64,000 bases of DNA from Streptosporangium canum (GCF_900113865.1 NZ_FOQY01000012.1:124001-188000), one strand, 5' to 3'; shown: positions 44,418 through 54,136, counted from the stretch's first letter. The notes: a model not told the origin generated them from the letters alone. Program-made: numbers and translations.

Positions 44418-45434
44418 ATGCAGCTACCCGCGCCCCGAGGGCCCGTCACCGCCCTGCTCTTCGAGGCGTTGACGGGCCCGCCGCACGAGATCGGCCCGCT
44501 GCCCGGACCCGCGGGGGGACGGGCCGTGGAGGACGAGGATCTGCAGCTCGCGCTCTTCGCCTGCTACGAGCTGCACTACCAGGGCTTCGACGGGGTCGAC
44601 GACGGATGGGAGTGGGAGCCGTCGCTGCTGGGGGCCAGGCAGACGTTGGAGCGGCGGTTCGAGGAGGGCCTCGCGGAGGCCGTACCGCGCCCGTTCCCGG
44701 CGCCGCACCCGCTGCCCATGCACATGCGCCGGGCCCTGGCCGGGCTGGTGGCCGCCGACGGCGACGGGCCCTGCCTGGCGGCGTTCCTGGAGAGAAGGGC
44801 CGACCTCGGCCAGTTCCGCGAGTTCGTCACCCACCGGTCGATCTACCACCTGAAGGAGGCCGACCCGCACACGTGGGCGATCCCCCGGTTACGGGGCCGC
44901 GCCAAAGCCGCCCTGGTGGAGATCCAGGCCGACGAGTACGGCGGGGGCCGGCTCGAACGGATGCACTCGGAGCTGTTCCGGGCCACGATGCGCGAGCTGG
45001 ACCTGGACGATTCCTACGGCGCCCACCTCGACCGGGTTCCGGCGATCACCCTGGCGATCGGCAACGTCATGTCGCTGTTCGGCCTGCACCGGCGGCACCG
45101 CGGCGCCCTGCTGGGTCACCTCGCGGCCCTGGAGATGACCTCCTCGCTCCCCAACCTCAAGTACGGCCGGGGCCTGAGGCGGCTGGGCGGCGACGCGACG
45201 GCCTGCCGCTTCTACGACGAGCACGTGCAGGCCGACGCCGTCCACGAGCAGATCGCCGCCCACGACATGTGCGGCGGGTTCGCCGCCGAGCACCCCGCCC
45301 TGGCCGGTGACGTCCTGTACGGGGCGGCCTGCGCCCTCACACTCGACCGGATCTTCGCCGAGCGCCTCCTGGACCGCTGGGCGCGCGGGGCCACCTCGCT
45401 GCGCGGGGCCGCTCCGGCGGTGGGCGGCCGATGA
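44418..45434 (+). CDS. Haem-oxygenase-like diiron protein (iron-containing redox enzyme family)
   Basis: A 338-residue all-helical protein of the HDO superfamily. Likely iron-binding segments are ELHYQGFDGVDD near residues 51-62, HRSIYHLKEADPHTW near 137-151, LVEIQADEYGGGRLERMHSE near 164-183, and YDEHVQADAVHEQIAAHDMC near 265-284. HDO enzymes insert oxygen, cleave C-C bonds or form N-O bonds; which applies here cannot be told. Coupled by ATGA overlap to a glycosyltransferase, with a CDGSH iron-sulfur gene behind it. Confidence 0.82.
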   Translation: MQLPAPRGPVTALLFEALTGPPHEIGPLPGPAGGRAVEDEDLQLALFACYELHYQGFDGVDDGWEWEPSLLGARQTLERRFEEGLAEAVPRPFPAPHPLPMHMRRALAGLVAADGDGPCLAAFLERRADLGQFREFVTHRSIYHLKEADPHTWAIPRLRGRAKAALVEIQADEYGGGRLERMHSELFRATMRELDLDDSYGAHLDRVPAITLAIGNVMSLFGLHRRHRGALLGHLAALEMTSSLPNLKYGRGLRRLGGDATACRFYDEHVQADAVHEQIAAHDMCGGFAAEHPALAGDVLYGAACALTLDRIFAERLLDRWARGATSLRGAAPAVGGR

Positions 45435-46525
45435 TGGACCTCGACTACGTGCTGCCGCTGCGCTGGAACGAGGACTCGGGCCTGGAGGAGCTGACCTGCT
45501 ACCTGCGCCGGCTCAGCCGGAGCGTGCGGGTCATCGTGGTCGACGGCTCCCCTGCCGAGCTCTTCGACCGGCACGCCGCCCTCTGGAGCGGTTCGGTCCG
45601 GCATGTGAGGCCCGACGGCGACCTGACCTACGCCAACGGCAAGGTCAACGGAGTGATCACCGGGATGCGCCGGGCCCGCGCGGAACACGTGGTCATCGCC
45701 GACGACGACGTCCGCTACGGCGAGGCCGAGCTGGCCCGGATCGACGCCCTGCTGTGCGCGGCCGACCTGGTCCGGCCGCAGAACTACTTCGACCCGCTGC
45801 CCTGGCACGCCCGCTGGGACACCGCCCGGGCGCTGCTCAACCGCAGCTTCGGCGCGGACTACCCGGGCACGTTCGGGGTGCGCCGGTCGGCCTTCCTGGA
45901 GATGGGGGGCTACGACGGGGACGTGCTGTTCGAGAACCTGGAGCTCATCCGCACGGTCCGCGCCCACGGCGGGCGCGAACGCCGCCCGCGCGGTCTCTAC
46001 GTCCGCCGCCTTCCACCCGATCCGGCGAGGTTCTGGTCCCAGCGCGTACGGCAGGCCTACGACGACCTGGCGCAGCCCGCCCGGATGGCGGTCTTCCTGG
46101 CCGTCCTGCCCGCGCTGGCCGCCGGGTTGCTACGGCGGCGGCACGGGACGGTCCTCGCCTGCGCGGGACTGTCGGTGGGGCTGGCCGAGATCGGCCGCCG
46201 CAGGGCGGGCGGCCGGCGGGTCTTCCCCGCCGGCACCGCGCTGTTCGCCCCGGTGTGGCTGCTGGAGCGGGCCACCTGCAGCTGGCTGGCGCTGGGAGCC
46301 CGGTTCCTGCGCGGCGGGGTGCCCTACGCGGGGCGCCGGATGCGCGTCTCCGCGCATTCGGTCCGCCGGCTCAGGGCGCGCCGTCAGGGCGGGGCGTCGG
46401 GCTCGCTCCGGGCCTGGAACCCGGCCGGCCGGTGTGAGCCGTCGCAGAACGGTTTGGACGACGAGCGCCCGCAGCGGCACAGCGCCACCGTGGCCCTGCC
46501 GGGATCGATGACGGCCCCGTCCTGA
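45431..46525 (+). CDS. Family 2-type glycosyltransferase with membrane helices
   Basis: A 364-residue protein with a GT-A fold pattern: VLPLRWNEDSGLEELTCYLR at the start, VIADDDVRYGEAELARIDAL near residues 87-106 (DxD-type metal motif), and FGVRRSAFLEMGGYDGDVLFENLELIRT near 152-179. Hydrophobic stretches near 218-235 and 270-290 suggest membrane association. The last 47 codons lie opposite the CDGSH gene and encode an Arg/Ser-rich tail, so the two genes really overlap end to end by 142 bases. The sugar donor and acceptor are unknown. Confidence 0.82.
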   Translation: MMDLDYVLPLRWNEDSGLEELTCYLRRLSRSVRVIVVDGSPAELFDRHAALWSGSVRHVRPDGDLTYANGKVNGVITGMRRARAEHVVIADDDVRYGEAELARIDALLCAADLVRPQNYFDPLPWHARWDTARALLNRSFGADYPGTFGVRRSAFLEMGGYDGDVLFENLELIRTVRAHGGRERRPRGLYVRRLPPDPARFWSQRVRQAYDDLAQPARMAVFLAVLPALAAGLLRRRHGTVLACAGLSVGLAEIGRRRAGGRRVFPAGTALFAPVWLLERATCSWLALGARFLRGGVPYAGRRMRVSAHSVRRLRARRQGGASGSLRAWNPAGRCEPSQNGLDDERPQRHSATVALPGSMTAPS

Positions 46526-46611
46526 GTCGTCAGCGTGAACGGGCCCCGCAGCAGCAACGGCCCGTCTTCGCACGGGGTCACTGTGACCGGATTGTCCGCT
46601 TTGTGTCGCAT
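46384..46611 (-). CDS. CDGSH iron-sulfur domain protein
   Basis: A 75-residue protein with the complete CDGSH signature CRCGRSSSKPFCDGSH near residues 45-60 (three Cys and one His, ligands of a 2Fe-2S cluster), preceded by a beta-rich part (PLLLRGPFTLTTQDG). Such small proteins act in electron transfer or cluster delivery. It is convergent with, and overlaps by 142 bases, the glycosyltransferase gene. CDGSH genes are recurrent neighbours of the HDO-type gene in actinomycetes, as far as known, which suggests that it supplies electrons or iron to that enzyme. Confidence 0.9.
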   Translation of the reverse strand: MRHKADNPVTVTPCEDGPLLLRGPFTLTTQDGAVIDPGRATVALCRCGRSSSKPFCDGSHRPAGFQARSEPDAPP

Positions 46612-46657
46612 GTGAAGACTGTGCCCGGCGTCGCGGGCGAGAAACGCCGGCCGCCGG

Positions 46658-46849
46658 CTACCGGGAGCCGCTGCCGAGAGTCTTGCGCCAGTGGAAGCCG
46701 CCCGGCAGGTTCACACTCAGGGTGCGGCGGCCGTCGGCGGTCTTGGTGACCCGGAAGGCGCGGTTGCCCCAGCTGTGGCCGACCCCGCTCCGTGACAGGT
46801 TGAGACGGAACGGACCGAACTTCAGAGACTTCCTGTATCCCCAGCCCAT
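46658..46849 (-). CDS. DUF4236 small protein
   Basis: A 63-residue protein starting MGWGYRKSLKFGPFRLNLSR and continuing GVGHSWGNRAFRV, the DUF4236 pattern of Gly and aromatic residues in a small beta structure. Its function is unknown. The gene is short, has an ATG start, and stands between the CDGSH gene and the ferritin-like pair on the same strand. Confidence 0.85.
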   Translation of the reverse strand: MGWGYRKSLKFGPFRLNLSRSGVGHSWGNRAFRVTKTADGRRTLSVNLPGGFHWRKTLGSGSR

Positions 46850-46934
46850 CGCTTCCTCCCTTGACGTGTCAGCGGAGGTTCAACTACCCGTCAGCACCGC
46901 TCCAAACGTGAGCAAACAGGGAGGGTTCGTACGG

Positions 46935-47390
46935 CTACGGTGACGGGGTCGTCGCCGTGGGAGTGGGGCTGGGAGCGGGCCGCGCGGGCATGCCGGGAAA
47001 GGCGTCGATCTCCGGGCGCAGGCCGTACGCGCGGACCACGCACTCCTGCATGGCCAGCGCGGCCATCTTCCGCAGGGCCGGATCGCCGGACGCGGTCAGC
47101 TCCAGGTAGGCGCTGGTCACCCCCCGCTCGACCAGCACGGCCAGCTCCACGGCCTGGGCCGGGGTGGACGGGGTGACCGGCAGCTCGTAGCTCGCGTTCG
47201 GCTCGACCGGGGTGCCGCCGCGCGAGACGATCAGCGTACGGAGCCGGTCACGGCGGGCGCGGTGGGCGTCGAAGGCGTCCGTCGCGACGGCGCGGAGGTT
47301 CCCCGTGGACCTGGCGCCGATGACCCCGTAGGCGTAGACGGCCGCGTGCTCGGCCGCCAGGGCCGTGCCGAGCCCCTGGTCGGCACTCAC
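46935..47390 (-). CDS. DUF4439 ferritin-like protein
   Basis: A 151-residue protein with a four-helix ferritin-like pattern: GTALAAEHAAVYAYGVIGA (Glu/His on helix 1), AHRARRDRLRTLI, AVELAVLVERGVTSAYLEL, and ALAMQECVVRAYGLR. It lacks a signal peptide and ends in a Pro/Thr/Ser tail. The start overlaps the stop of the lipoprotein gene upstream by 4 bases, so the two probably form a complex. Whether it binds iron is untested. Confidence 0.82.
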   Translation of the reverse strand: MSADQGLGTALAAEHAAVYAYGVIGARSTGNLRAVATDAFDAHRARRDRLRTLIVSRGGTPVEPNASYELPVTPSTPAQAVELAVLVERGVTSAYLELTASGDPALRKMAALAMQECVVRAYGLRPEIDAFPGMPARPAPSPTPTATTPSP

Positions 47391-47869
47391 CGCAGCCTCG
47401 ACAGGGCCACGGCGTGCGCGGCCTCACAGGCGCCGATGGAGGCGATCAGCTGGGCCAGGGCGGGGGAGACCCCGTCGAGCTGGCGGGGACGGAGCGCCGC
47501 CGCCTTCTGCTCCAGTCTCTGCAGGCTCCGCACCGACGCCTTCGCGCCCGGCGAGCCGGAGGGCGAGGGGGACGGGGTGCCCGGGGACGCCGGGGCGGGC
47601 GTGGCGTCGGGGGGCAGCCTTCTGCGGAGCTCGGCGAGGTGGGCCTCGTGCCGCTTCCCGAAGGGCGCCAGCTTGGCGGAGGCGGCCGACGCGTAGAGCG
47701 CGACGGCCTGCTCCTTGCCCGCGATCAACTGCCTGAGCAGCACGGTCTCCGGATCGGGAGGCTCGGCCCGGAGCGGCTCGGGCTCCTCGGCGGCGCATCC
47801 CGCGACCGCCGCGGCCGCCACCCCGAGAGCACCGCCCCGCAACAGGGCGCGCCGGGACAGGGAACGCAC
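47387..47869 (-). CDS. Tat-type lipoprotein with ferritin-like helices
   Basis: A 160-residue protein. The N-terminus MRSLSRRALLRGGALGVAAA followed by AVAGC contains a twin-arginine-like RRALLRG and a lipobox ending at Cys25, so it should be exported and lipid-anchored. Two helical halves (TVLLRQLIAGKEQAVALYAS; PALAQLIASIGACEAAHAVAL) flank a Pro/Ser-rich linker of about 30 residues. It is coupled to the cytosolic-looking DUF4439 gene. A role in iron or redox handling at the membrane is only suggested. Confidence 0.78.
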   Translation of the reverse strand: MRSLSRRALLRGGALGVAAAAVAGCAAEEPEPLRAEPPDPETVLLRQLIAGKEQAVALYASAASAKLAPFGKRHEAHLAELRRRLPPDATPAPASPGTPSPSPSGSPGAKASVRSLQRLEQKAAALRPRQLDGVSPALAQLIASIGACEAAHAVALSRLR

Positions 47870-48059
47870 GGACGACCTCCGGTTATGGGTGGGCTGCTGA
47901 CGCCTCTAGCATCGTACGGGCTAGGAAACGCACTCACCGCGCTTCTCGGACGGGCTCGCCGTGCCGAGTGGCGCTCTTTCTACGCCCTGGTGTGGATAGG
48001 CTGGTGAACCACATGGGCGAGGTCCGCCCGGCTTGAGATCGTGACAATAGGAGGTCGGC

Positions 48060-48560
48060 ATGGGCAGCGCCACATCCCGCGACCGCCTGATAAAGCTTCT
48101 GGAACCTGTCGTCGGAGCCGAAGGGCTCGACTTGGAGGACGTCACGGTCACACCGGCGGGCAAGCGGCGGTTGCTGCGCGTCGTCGTCGACCGTGACGGT
48201 GGCGTGAGCCTGGACGACGTCGCCGAGGTCAGCCTCGCCGTCTCCGCCACGCTCGACGCCGACGACGCGATGGGTGCCACCCCGTATGTGCTGGAGGTCT
48301 CCTCTCCGGGAGTCGACCGCCCGCTCACCGAGCCGCGCCACTGGCGCCGTGCGGTGAAGCGGCTGGTCAAAGCCGACCTTCGGGACGGCACCTCCGTGGA
48401 GGGCCGGATCGTCGTCACTGACGAGACCGGTGTGGAGCTGGACATCGCGGGCACACCGCGCCGCATTGATTTTGAGGACCTGACCCGAGGCCGGGTGCAG
48501 GTGGAATTCCGCCGGTTGGACGACGCCGAAGACGACGGCGAAGACGGCGACGAAGGCTAA
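48060..48560 (+). CDS. rimP: Ribosome maturation factor RimP
   Basis: A 166-residue protein with the RimP pattern LEPVVGAEGLDLEDVTVTPA near residues 14-33, LLRVVVDRDGGVSLDDVAEV and YVLEVSSPGVDRPL near 75-88, then an SH3-like C-terminal half and an acidic tail. It helps assemble the 30S subunit. AGGAGG lies 5 bases before the ATG. It is the first gene of the nusA/infB operon. Confidence 0.95.
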   Translation: MGSATSRDRLIKLLEPVVGAEGLDLEDVTVTPAGKRRLLRVVVDRDGGVSLDDVAEVSLAVSATLDADDAMGATPYVLEVSSPGVDRPLTEPRHWRRAVKRLVKADLRDGTSVEGRIVVTDETGVELDIAGTPRRIDFEDLTRGRVQVEFRRLDDAEDDGEDGDEG

Positions 48561-48572
48561 GGGGGGAGCCTC

Positions 48573-49580
48573 GTGGACATCGACATGAGCGTCCTGCGCA
48601 GCCTGGAGCGGGAGAAGGACATCTCCTTCGACCTGGTCGTCAAGGCGATCGAGGACGCGCTACTGATCGCATACTTCCGGAGCGAGGGCGCCGCCGCCAA
48701 GGCGCGGGCCGAGCTCGACCGGCAGTCCGGGCACGTGACCATCTTCGCCGCCGAGATCGACGACGAGAGCGGGGAGGTGCTCAGGGAGTTCGACGACACC
48801 CCGGGCAACTTCAGCCGCATCGCCGCGACGACCGCCAAGCAGGTCATCCTGCAGCAGCTCAGGGACGCCGAGGACGAGATCAACTTCGGTGAGTTCGCCA
48901 GCCGTGAGGGCGAGCTCGTGGCCGGGGTGATCCAGCAGGGCAAGGACCCGAGGGTCGTCCTGGTGGACCTCGGCAAGATCGAGGCCGTGCTCCCGCACAA
49001 CGAGCAGGTGCCCGGCGAGGAATACGTCCACGGCGAGCGCATCCGCTGCTACGTGGTCCAGGTCAAGAAGGGCCACAAGGGCCCCTCGGTGACCCTGTCG
49101 CGCACCCATCCGGGCCTGGTGAAGAAGCTCTTCGCCCTGGAGGTGCCGGAGATCGCCGACGGGACGGTCGAGATCGCCGCCATCGCGCGCGAGGCCGGCC
49201 ACCGCACCAAGATCGCGGTGCGGTCGCGGCGTCCCGGCGTGAACGCCAAGGGCGCCTGCATCGGCCCGATGGGGTCGCGGGTGCGCAACGTGATGGCCGA
49301 GCTGCACGGCGAGAAGATCGACATCATCGACTGGTCGGAGGATCCCGCGGAATTCGTGGGGAATGCCCTCTCTCCCTCCCGTGTTTCCCATGTCGAGGTG
49401 ATCGACGCCGAGGGTCGTGCCGCGCGGGTGACCGTGCCGGACTACCAGCTCTCCCTTGCGATCGGCAAGGAGGGGCAGAACGCCCGGCTGGCCAATCGCC
49501 TCACCGGATGGCGCATCGACATCCGTCCGGACACCCAAGCGGGGGATGCGGCCGGTTCCGCAGATGCGTCCACACGGTAA
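48573..49580 (+). CDS. nusA: Transcription elongation/antitermination factor NusA
   Basis: A 335-residue protein with an N-terminal RNA-polymerase-binding domain (residues 1-110), an S1 domain (about 115-185) and two KH domains (190-325; [20 protein letters not shown] and [20 protein letters not shown]). It lacks the C-terminal acidic repeats of E. coli NusA, as usual in actinobacteria. GTG start after GGGGGG; 12 bases separate it from rimP. Confidence 0.95.
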   Translation: MDIDMSVLRSLEREKDISFDLVVKAIEDALLIAYFRSEGAAAKARAELDRQSGHVTIFAAEIDDESGEVLREFDDTPGNFSRIAATTAKQVILQQLRDAEDEINFGEFASREGELVAGVIQQGKDPRVVLVDLGKIEAVLPHNEQVPGEEYVHGERIRCYVVQVKKGHKGPSVTLSRTHPGLVKKLFALEVPEIADGTVEIAAIAREAGHRTKIAVRSRRPGVNAKGACIGPMGSRVRNVMAELHGEKIDIIDWSEDPAEFVGNALSPSRVSHVEVIDAEGRAARVTVPDYQLSLAIGKEGQNARLANRLTGWRIDIRPDTQAGDAAGSADASTR

Positions 49581-49863
49581 GCTGGAATATGGTGGCCAGG
49601 ACACCCCACTGAGAACATGTGTGGGGTGCCGGGTTCGCACGGTCTCCTCCGAGCTGCTCCGCCTGGTGGTGGTCGAGGGCGTTATCGTCCCTGACCTGCG
49701 ACGACGGCTCCCAGGGCGTGGTGCTTCACTGCATCCCTCCCTGAGCTGTCTCGATCTCGCCGAGCGTCGCCGAGCGTTTCCGCGCGCGTTTCGTGTCGCG
49801 GGCCCGCTTGACTCGTCGCGAGTGCGAGGGCACCTGGAAGAGGTTCACGAAAGGATCGGGTGA
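49564..49863 (+). CDS. YlxR-family RNA-binding protein
   Basis: A 99-residue protein with the YlxR signature [10 protein letters not shown], then [27 protein letters not shown] near residues 50-70. The chosen ATG overlaps the nusA end by 17 bases; no strong ribosome-binding site is visible, so translation may depend on nusA. YlxR proteins bind RNA and are linked to RNase P in some bacteria; the operon position between nusA and infB is standard. Confidence 0.87.
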   Translation: MRPHGKLEYGGQDTPLRTCVGCRVRTVSSELLRLVVVEGVIVPDLRRRLPGRGASLHPSLSCLDLAERRRAFPRAFRVAGPLDSSRVRGHLEEVHERIG

Positions 49864-50005
49864 AATGGTTGCCAACTGTCATGTAGGACGCCGAGTTGAT
49901 GGGCTGGTCAGATAGCTATGAGCGCCTGATGAGCATGCGGCGATGAGTACGTCTACGTAACGACGGTCCGGCGGCACTGCCTCCCGGGCCGAGTAAGGGA
50001 GTGCA

Positions 50006-53000
50006 GTGGCGAAGGTCCGGGTATACGAGCTCGCCAAGGAGTTCGGTGTGGAGAGCAAGGTCGTCATGGCCAAGCTCCAGGAGATGGGCGAGTTCGTGCG
50101 TTCGGCGTCCTCGACTATCGAAGCACCGGTAGTCCGCAGGCTCACGGAAGCTTTGGGCGGTCCCCCCAGGGGATCGTCCGACAGGGGCGGCAACAGGACG
50201 CCCAGGCCGCCGCAGGCGGCCCCCCGGCCGGCTGACAGCCAGGCCGGAAGCGGTGCCCCCGCGGCACCGTCCTCGATTCCCAAGCCGGGTCCGGCCCCCA
50301 AGCCGGGTCCGAGGCCTGGGCCCGCAGCGGCACGTCCCGTGGCCCCCGCGCCGCAGGCCCCGCCGCCCGCGGCGCCCGAGCCCCAGCAGGCTCCGCAGCA
50401 ACCGCAGCAGCAGCCCTCACCGGTGCAGCCGCCGCGCTTCGAGGCTCCCCGCTCCGACGCGGGACGCCCCGCGGGTCCCGGCCCCAAGCCGGGTCCCCGC
50501 CCGGCTCCGCGTCCGGGTCCGGCGGCCCGTCCCGAGGCCGCGCGTCCGGAGGGCCGTCCCTCCGGTGGTCCGGGCGGAGCCCCCTCGGGTCCCCGCCCCG
50601 GTGCAGGCGCTCCCGGCGCTCCCGGCCCCAAGCCGGGTCCGCGTCCGGGCCCGCGTGGGCCGCGTCCCGGGAACAACCCGTTCTCGTCGAACGCCAGCGG
50701 CATGGGCCAGGCCCGTCCGCCGCGTCCCGGCGGCCCCGGCGGCCGTGAAGGCGGCCCCGGTGACAGGGGCCCGCGTCCCGGTCCCCGTGAGGACCGCGGT
50801 CCCCGCGAGCAGGGGCAGCGTGACAACGCCGGTCCCCGTCCGCCCGCGGCCCGCTCCGGCCCGCCCGGTGCGGCCGGTCCGCGTCCGGGTCCCGGCGCGG
50901 GTGGTCCCCGTCCCGGCGGTGGCGCCGGTGCCGGTGGTCCGCGTCCCGGTGGTCCCCGTCCCAGCCCGATGATGATGCCCCAGGGCCGTCCCGCCGGTCC
51001 CGGCGGCGGCGGCGCGGGCCGTCCCGGCCCGGGTGGCGGCGCAGGCCGTCCCGGTGGCGGTGGCGGTCGTCCCGGTGGCGGCGGTGGCCGTCCCGGTGGC
51101 GGTGGCGGTTTCGCCGGTCGTCCCGGTGGTGGCGGCGGCGCGGGTCGTCCCGGCACCGGAACCGGTGGTCCCGGTGGTGGCGGCGGCGGTTTCGCCGGTC
51201 GTCCCGGTGGCGGCGGCCGTGGCCGCGGCGGCGGTACGGCGGGCGCCTTCGGTCGTCCGGGCGGACGCCCGACCCGTGGTCGCAAGTCCAAGCGCCAGCG
51301 GCGTCAAGAGTTCGACAACATGCAGGCCCCGGCGATCGGCGGCGTGCAGGCTCCTCGCGGCAACGGTCAGACGATCCGCCTGTCGCGCGGCGCCTCCCTG
51401 GCGGACTTCGCCGACAAGATCGGCGCGATTCCGGCGTCCCTGGTGCAGATCATGCTGCACCTCGGCGAGATGGTGACCGCCACGCAGTCGGTCAACGAGG
51501 AGACGCTCCAGCTTCTGGCCGCCGAGCTCGACTACAACCTGCTTGTGGTCAGCCCGGAGGAGGAGGACCGCGAGCTCCTCGAGACCTTCGACATCGAGTT
51601 CGGCGAGGACGAGGGCGACGAGTCCGACCTCGTCGCGCGTCCGCCGGTGGTGACCGTCATGGGTCACGTCGACCACGGTAAGACCAAGCTGCTCGACGCC
51701 ATCCGGAACACCAACGAGGTGGCGCGCGAGGCCGGTGGCATCACCCAGCACATCGGTGCCTACCAGATCGCCACCGAGCACGAGGGCGAAGACCGGAAGA
51801 TCACCTTCATCGACACCCCGGGTCACGAGGCGTTCACCGCCATGCGTGCCCGTGGTGCCAAGGTCACCGACATCGCCGTCCTGGTGGTCGCGGCCGACGA
51901 CGGTGTGAAGCCGCAGACCATCGAGGCGCTGAACCACGCCCAGGCGGCCGACGTGCCGATCGTGGTCGCGGTCAACAAGGTCGACAAGGAGGGCGCCGAC
52001 CCGGGCAAGGTCCGTGCCCAGCTCACCGAGTACGGCCTCGTCGCCGAGGAGTACGGCGGCACCACGATGTTCGTCGACATCTCCGCCAAGAACGGGATCG
52101 GCATCGAGAACCTGCTCGAGGCCATCCTGCTCACCGCGGACGCCGAGCTCGACCTGCGGGCCAACGCCACGATGGACGCCCAGGGCGTCGCCATCGAGGC
52201 GCACCTCGACAAGGGCCGTGGCCCGGTCGCGACCGTGCTGGTCCAGCGCGGCACGCTCCGGGTCGGCGACTCCATCGTCTGTGGCGAGGCCTTCGGCCGC
52301 GTCCGGGCGATGCTGGACGACAACGGCGAGGCGATTCAGGAAGCCGACCCGTCGCGTCCGGTGCTGGTCCTCGGTCTGACCGCGGTGCCGGGTGCCGGTG
52401 ACAACTTCATCGTCGTCACCGACGACCGGATGGCGCGCCAGATCGCCCAGCAGCGTGCGGCCCGCAAGCGCATCGCGGACATGGCCAAGTCCGGCCGTCG
52501 CCGCACCCTCGAAGAGCTCTTCAGCGAGATGGAGAAGGGCCAGGTCGACGAGCTCAAGCTCATCATCAAGGGTGACGTCTCCGGTTCGGTCGAGGCTCTC
52601 GAGGACGCGCTGCTCAAGATCGACGTCGGCGAGGAGGTGCGCCTGCGGGTGCTCCACCGTGCCGTCGGTGCGATCACCGAGTACGACGTCAACCTGGCTG
52701 TCGCCGACGACAACGCCGTCATCATCGGTTTCAACGTGCGCCCCGAAGTCCGGGCGCGCGACCTGGCCGAGCGCGAGGGCGTCGACATCCGCTACTACTC
52801 GGTCATCTACCAGGCGATCGAGGAGATCGAGGCGGCCCTCAAGGGCATGCTCAAGCCGGAGTTCGAAGAGGTCCAGATGGGCACCGCCGAAGTCCGCGAG
52901 GTCTTCAAGGTGCCGAAGATCGGCAACATCGCCGGTGCGCTGGTCCGTTCGGGCACGATCGTCCGCAACAGCAAGGCCCGCATCATCCGTGGCGGTGTCG

Positions 53001-53161
53001 TCATCTCCGACAACCTCACCGTGTCCTCGCTGCGTCGCTTCAAGGAGGACGCGACCGAGGTCCGTGACGGTTACGAGTGCGGTATCGGTGTCGGCTACAA
53101 CGACATCAAGATCGACGACGTCATCGAGACGTTCGAGATGCGGGAGAAGCCGCGCGTCTGA
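50006..53161 (+). CDS. infB: Translation initiation factor IF-2
   Basis: A 1051-residue protein. The N-terminal helical domain ([18 protein letters not shown]) is at 2-50. A very long Pro/Gly/Arg-rich linker follows at about 55-430 with GRPGGGGG-type repeats near 340-420. The IF2N2 domain is near 455-505. The G domain has [15 protein letters not shown] near 553-567, DTPGHEAF near 601-608 and NKVD near 655-658, and then domains II to IV. GTG start. IF-2 brings fMet-tRNA to the 30S subunit. The linker is long even for actinobacteria, whose IF-2 is usually 900-1050 residues. Confidence 0.95.
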   Translation: MAKVRVYELAKEFGVESKVVMAKLQEMGEFVRSASSTIEAPVVRRLTEALGGPPRGSSDRGGNRTPRPPQAAPRPADSQAGSGAPAAPSSIPKPGPAPKPGPRPGPAAARPVAPAPQAPPPAAPEPQQAPQQPQQQPSPVQPPRFEAPRSDAGRPAGPGPKPGPRPAPRPGPAARPEAARPEGRPSGGPGGAPSGPRPGAGAPGAPGPKPGPRPGPRGPRPGNNPFSSNASGMGQARPPRPGGPGGREGGPGDRGPRPGPREDRGPREQGQRDNAGPRPPAARSGPPGAAGPRPGPGAGGPRPGGGAGAGGPRPGGPRPSPMMMPQGRPAGPGGGGAGRPGPGGGAGRPGGGGGRPGGGGGRPGGGGGFAGRPGGGGGAGRPGTGTGGPGGGGGGFAGRPGGGGRGRGGGTAGAFGRPGGRPTRGRKSKRQRRQEFDNMQAPAIGGVQAPRGNGQTIRLSRGASLADFADKIGAIPASLVQIMLHLGEMVTATQSVNEETLQLLAAELDYNLLVVSPEEEDRELLETFDIEFGEDEGDESDLVARPPVVTVMGHVDHGKTKLLDAIRNTNEVAREAGGITQHIGAYQIATEHEGEDRKITFIDTPGHEAFTAMRARGAKVTDIAVLVVAADDGVKPQTIEALNHAQAADVPIVVAVNKVDKEGADPGKVRAQLTEYGLVAEEYGGTTMFVDISAKNGIGIENLLEAILLTADAELDLRANATMDAQGVAIEAHLDKGRGPVATVLVQRGTLRVGDSIVCGEAFGRVRAMLDDNGEAIQEADPSRPVLVLGLTAVPGAGDNFIVVTDDRMARQIAQQRAARKRIADMAKSGRRRTLEELFSEMEKGQVDELKLIIKGDVSGSVEALEDALLKIDVGEEVRLRVLHRAVGAITEYDVNLAVADDNAVIIGFNVRPEVRARDLAEREGVDIRYYSVIYQAIEEIEAALKGMLKPEFEEVQMGTAEVREVFKVPKIGNIAGALVRSGTIVRNSKARIIRGGVVISDNLTVSSLRRFKEDATEVRDGYECGIGVGYNDIKIDDVIETFEMREKPRV

Positions 53162-53189
53162 TGCTCTGGTCCGGTGCCGAGGCCGCTCG

Positions 53190-53231
53190 CCGGCCGGAGA
53201 CGCTCACCCCACGGGTGGGCCCTCCGGCCGG
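53190..53231 (+). terminator. Hairpin between infB and DUF503 gene
   Basis: CCGGCCGGAG (53190-53199) pairs perfectly with 53222-53231. The 22-base loop can form a further small stem. It lies 29 bases after infB and 53 bases before the next gene, where it could attenuate read-through or protect the mRNA end. No T-run. Confidence 0.5.
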
Positions 53232-53284
53232 GGGTGGCCCCGGCACCGCCGGCGCACGGCGACATCCGTGGCGAGTGACTCAAT

Positions 53285-53584
53285 ATGTATGTAGGTGCCC
53301 TGACAATGGACATCCTGCTCGGCGACGTTCACTCGCTGAAGCAGAAGCGCTCCGTGGTGCGTCCCATCATCGCCGAGGTGCAACGACGGTTCCCGGGTGT
53401 GGCCGTCGCCGAGACCGGCCATCTGGACCTGCACCGCCGTACCGAGATCGGGATCGCGGTCGTCTCCGCCACCGCCGCCAACTGCGGCGCGGTGCTGGAC
53501 GACTGCGAGCGCCTGATCGCCTTCCACCCGGAGATCGAGCTGCTGTCCGCCCGGCATCGGCTCTACAACGAGGACGAGGACTAG
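53285..53584 (+). CDS. DUF503 family protein
   Basis: A 99-residue protein, MYVGALTMDILLGDVHSLKQ followed by KRSVVRPIIAEVQRRFPGVAVAE, the DUF503 (YlxP) pattern with the usual length. The family lies between infB and rbfA in many Gram-positive genomes; no biochemical role is established, but a part in ribosome maturation is suspected. An internal ATG could give a shorter form. Confidence 0.9.
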   Translation: MYVGALTMDILLGDVHSLKQKRSVVRPIIAEVQRRFPGVAVAETGHLDLHRRTEIGIAVVSATAANCGAVLDDCERLIAFHPEIELLSARHRLYNEDED

Positions 53585-53653
53585 TTACAGAGACGACCGG
53601 TCGCGGAGCCGCCCTTCGTGTCCGGTCGTTACTGTGAGAAGGGGGGAGCGAAT

Positions 53654-54136
53654 ATGGACGCCGCGCGCGCACGTAAGATCGCCGATCGGATCCAGCAGGT
53701 CGTGGCCGAGATGCTGGAGCGCCGCATCAAGGATCCGAGGCTGGGTTTCGTGACCGTGACGGACACGCGGATCACCAACGACCTGAGCGAGGCCACGGTG
53801 TTCTACACCGTGTTCGGCTCGGAGGCGGAGCGGGCCGACTCCGCCGCGGCGCTGGAGAGCGCCAAGGGACTGATCCGCTCGGAGGTGGGCCGTCAGACGG
53901 GCCTGCGCCACACCCCGACGCTGACGTTCACCCACGACCCGCTCCCTGACAGCGCCCGCCACCTCGACGGGCTGCTCGCCGAGGCGAAGGTCAGGGACGC
54001 CGAGATCGCCAAGCGTGCCGAGGGCGCCCAGCACGCCGGAGACGCGGACCCGTACCGCAAGCCCGACGAGGACGACGGCGAACTCGACGAGAGCGACGAA
54101 GAACCGTCAGAGCGCGCGGGATACCGCGCGAAGTGA
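53654..54136 (+). CDS. rbfA: Ribosome-binding factor A
   Basis: A 160-residue KH-like protein: [20 protein letters not shown] near the start, [18 protein letters not shown] near residues 24-41, [21 protein letters not shown] near 75-95. It matures the 16S rRNA 5' end. An acidic C-terminal tail ([19 protein letters not shown]) of about 40 residues extends the core. The ATG at 53654 follows GGGGGGAG. The stop overlaps the next start (GTGA). Confidence 0.93.
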   Translation: MDAARARKIADRIQQVVAEMLERRIKDPRLGFVTVTDTRITNDLSEATVFYTVFGSEAERADSAAALESAKGLIRSEVGRQTGLRHTPTLTFTHDPLPDSARHLDGLLAEAKVRDAEIAKRAEGAQHAGDADPYRKPDEDDGELDESDEEPSERAGYRAK

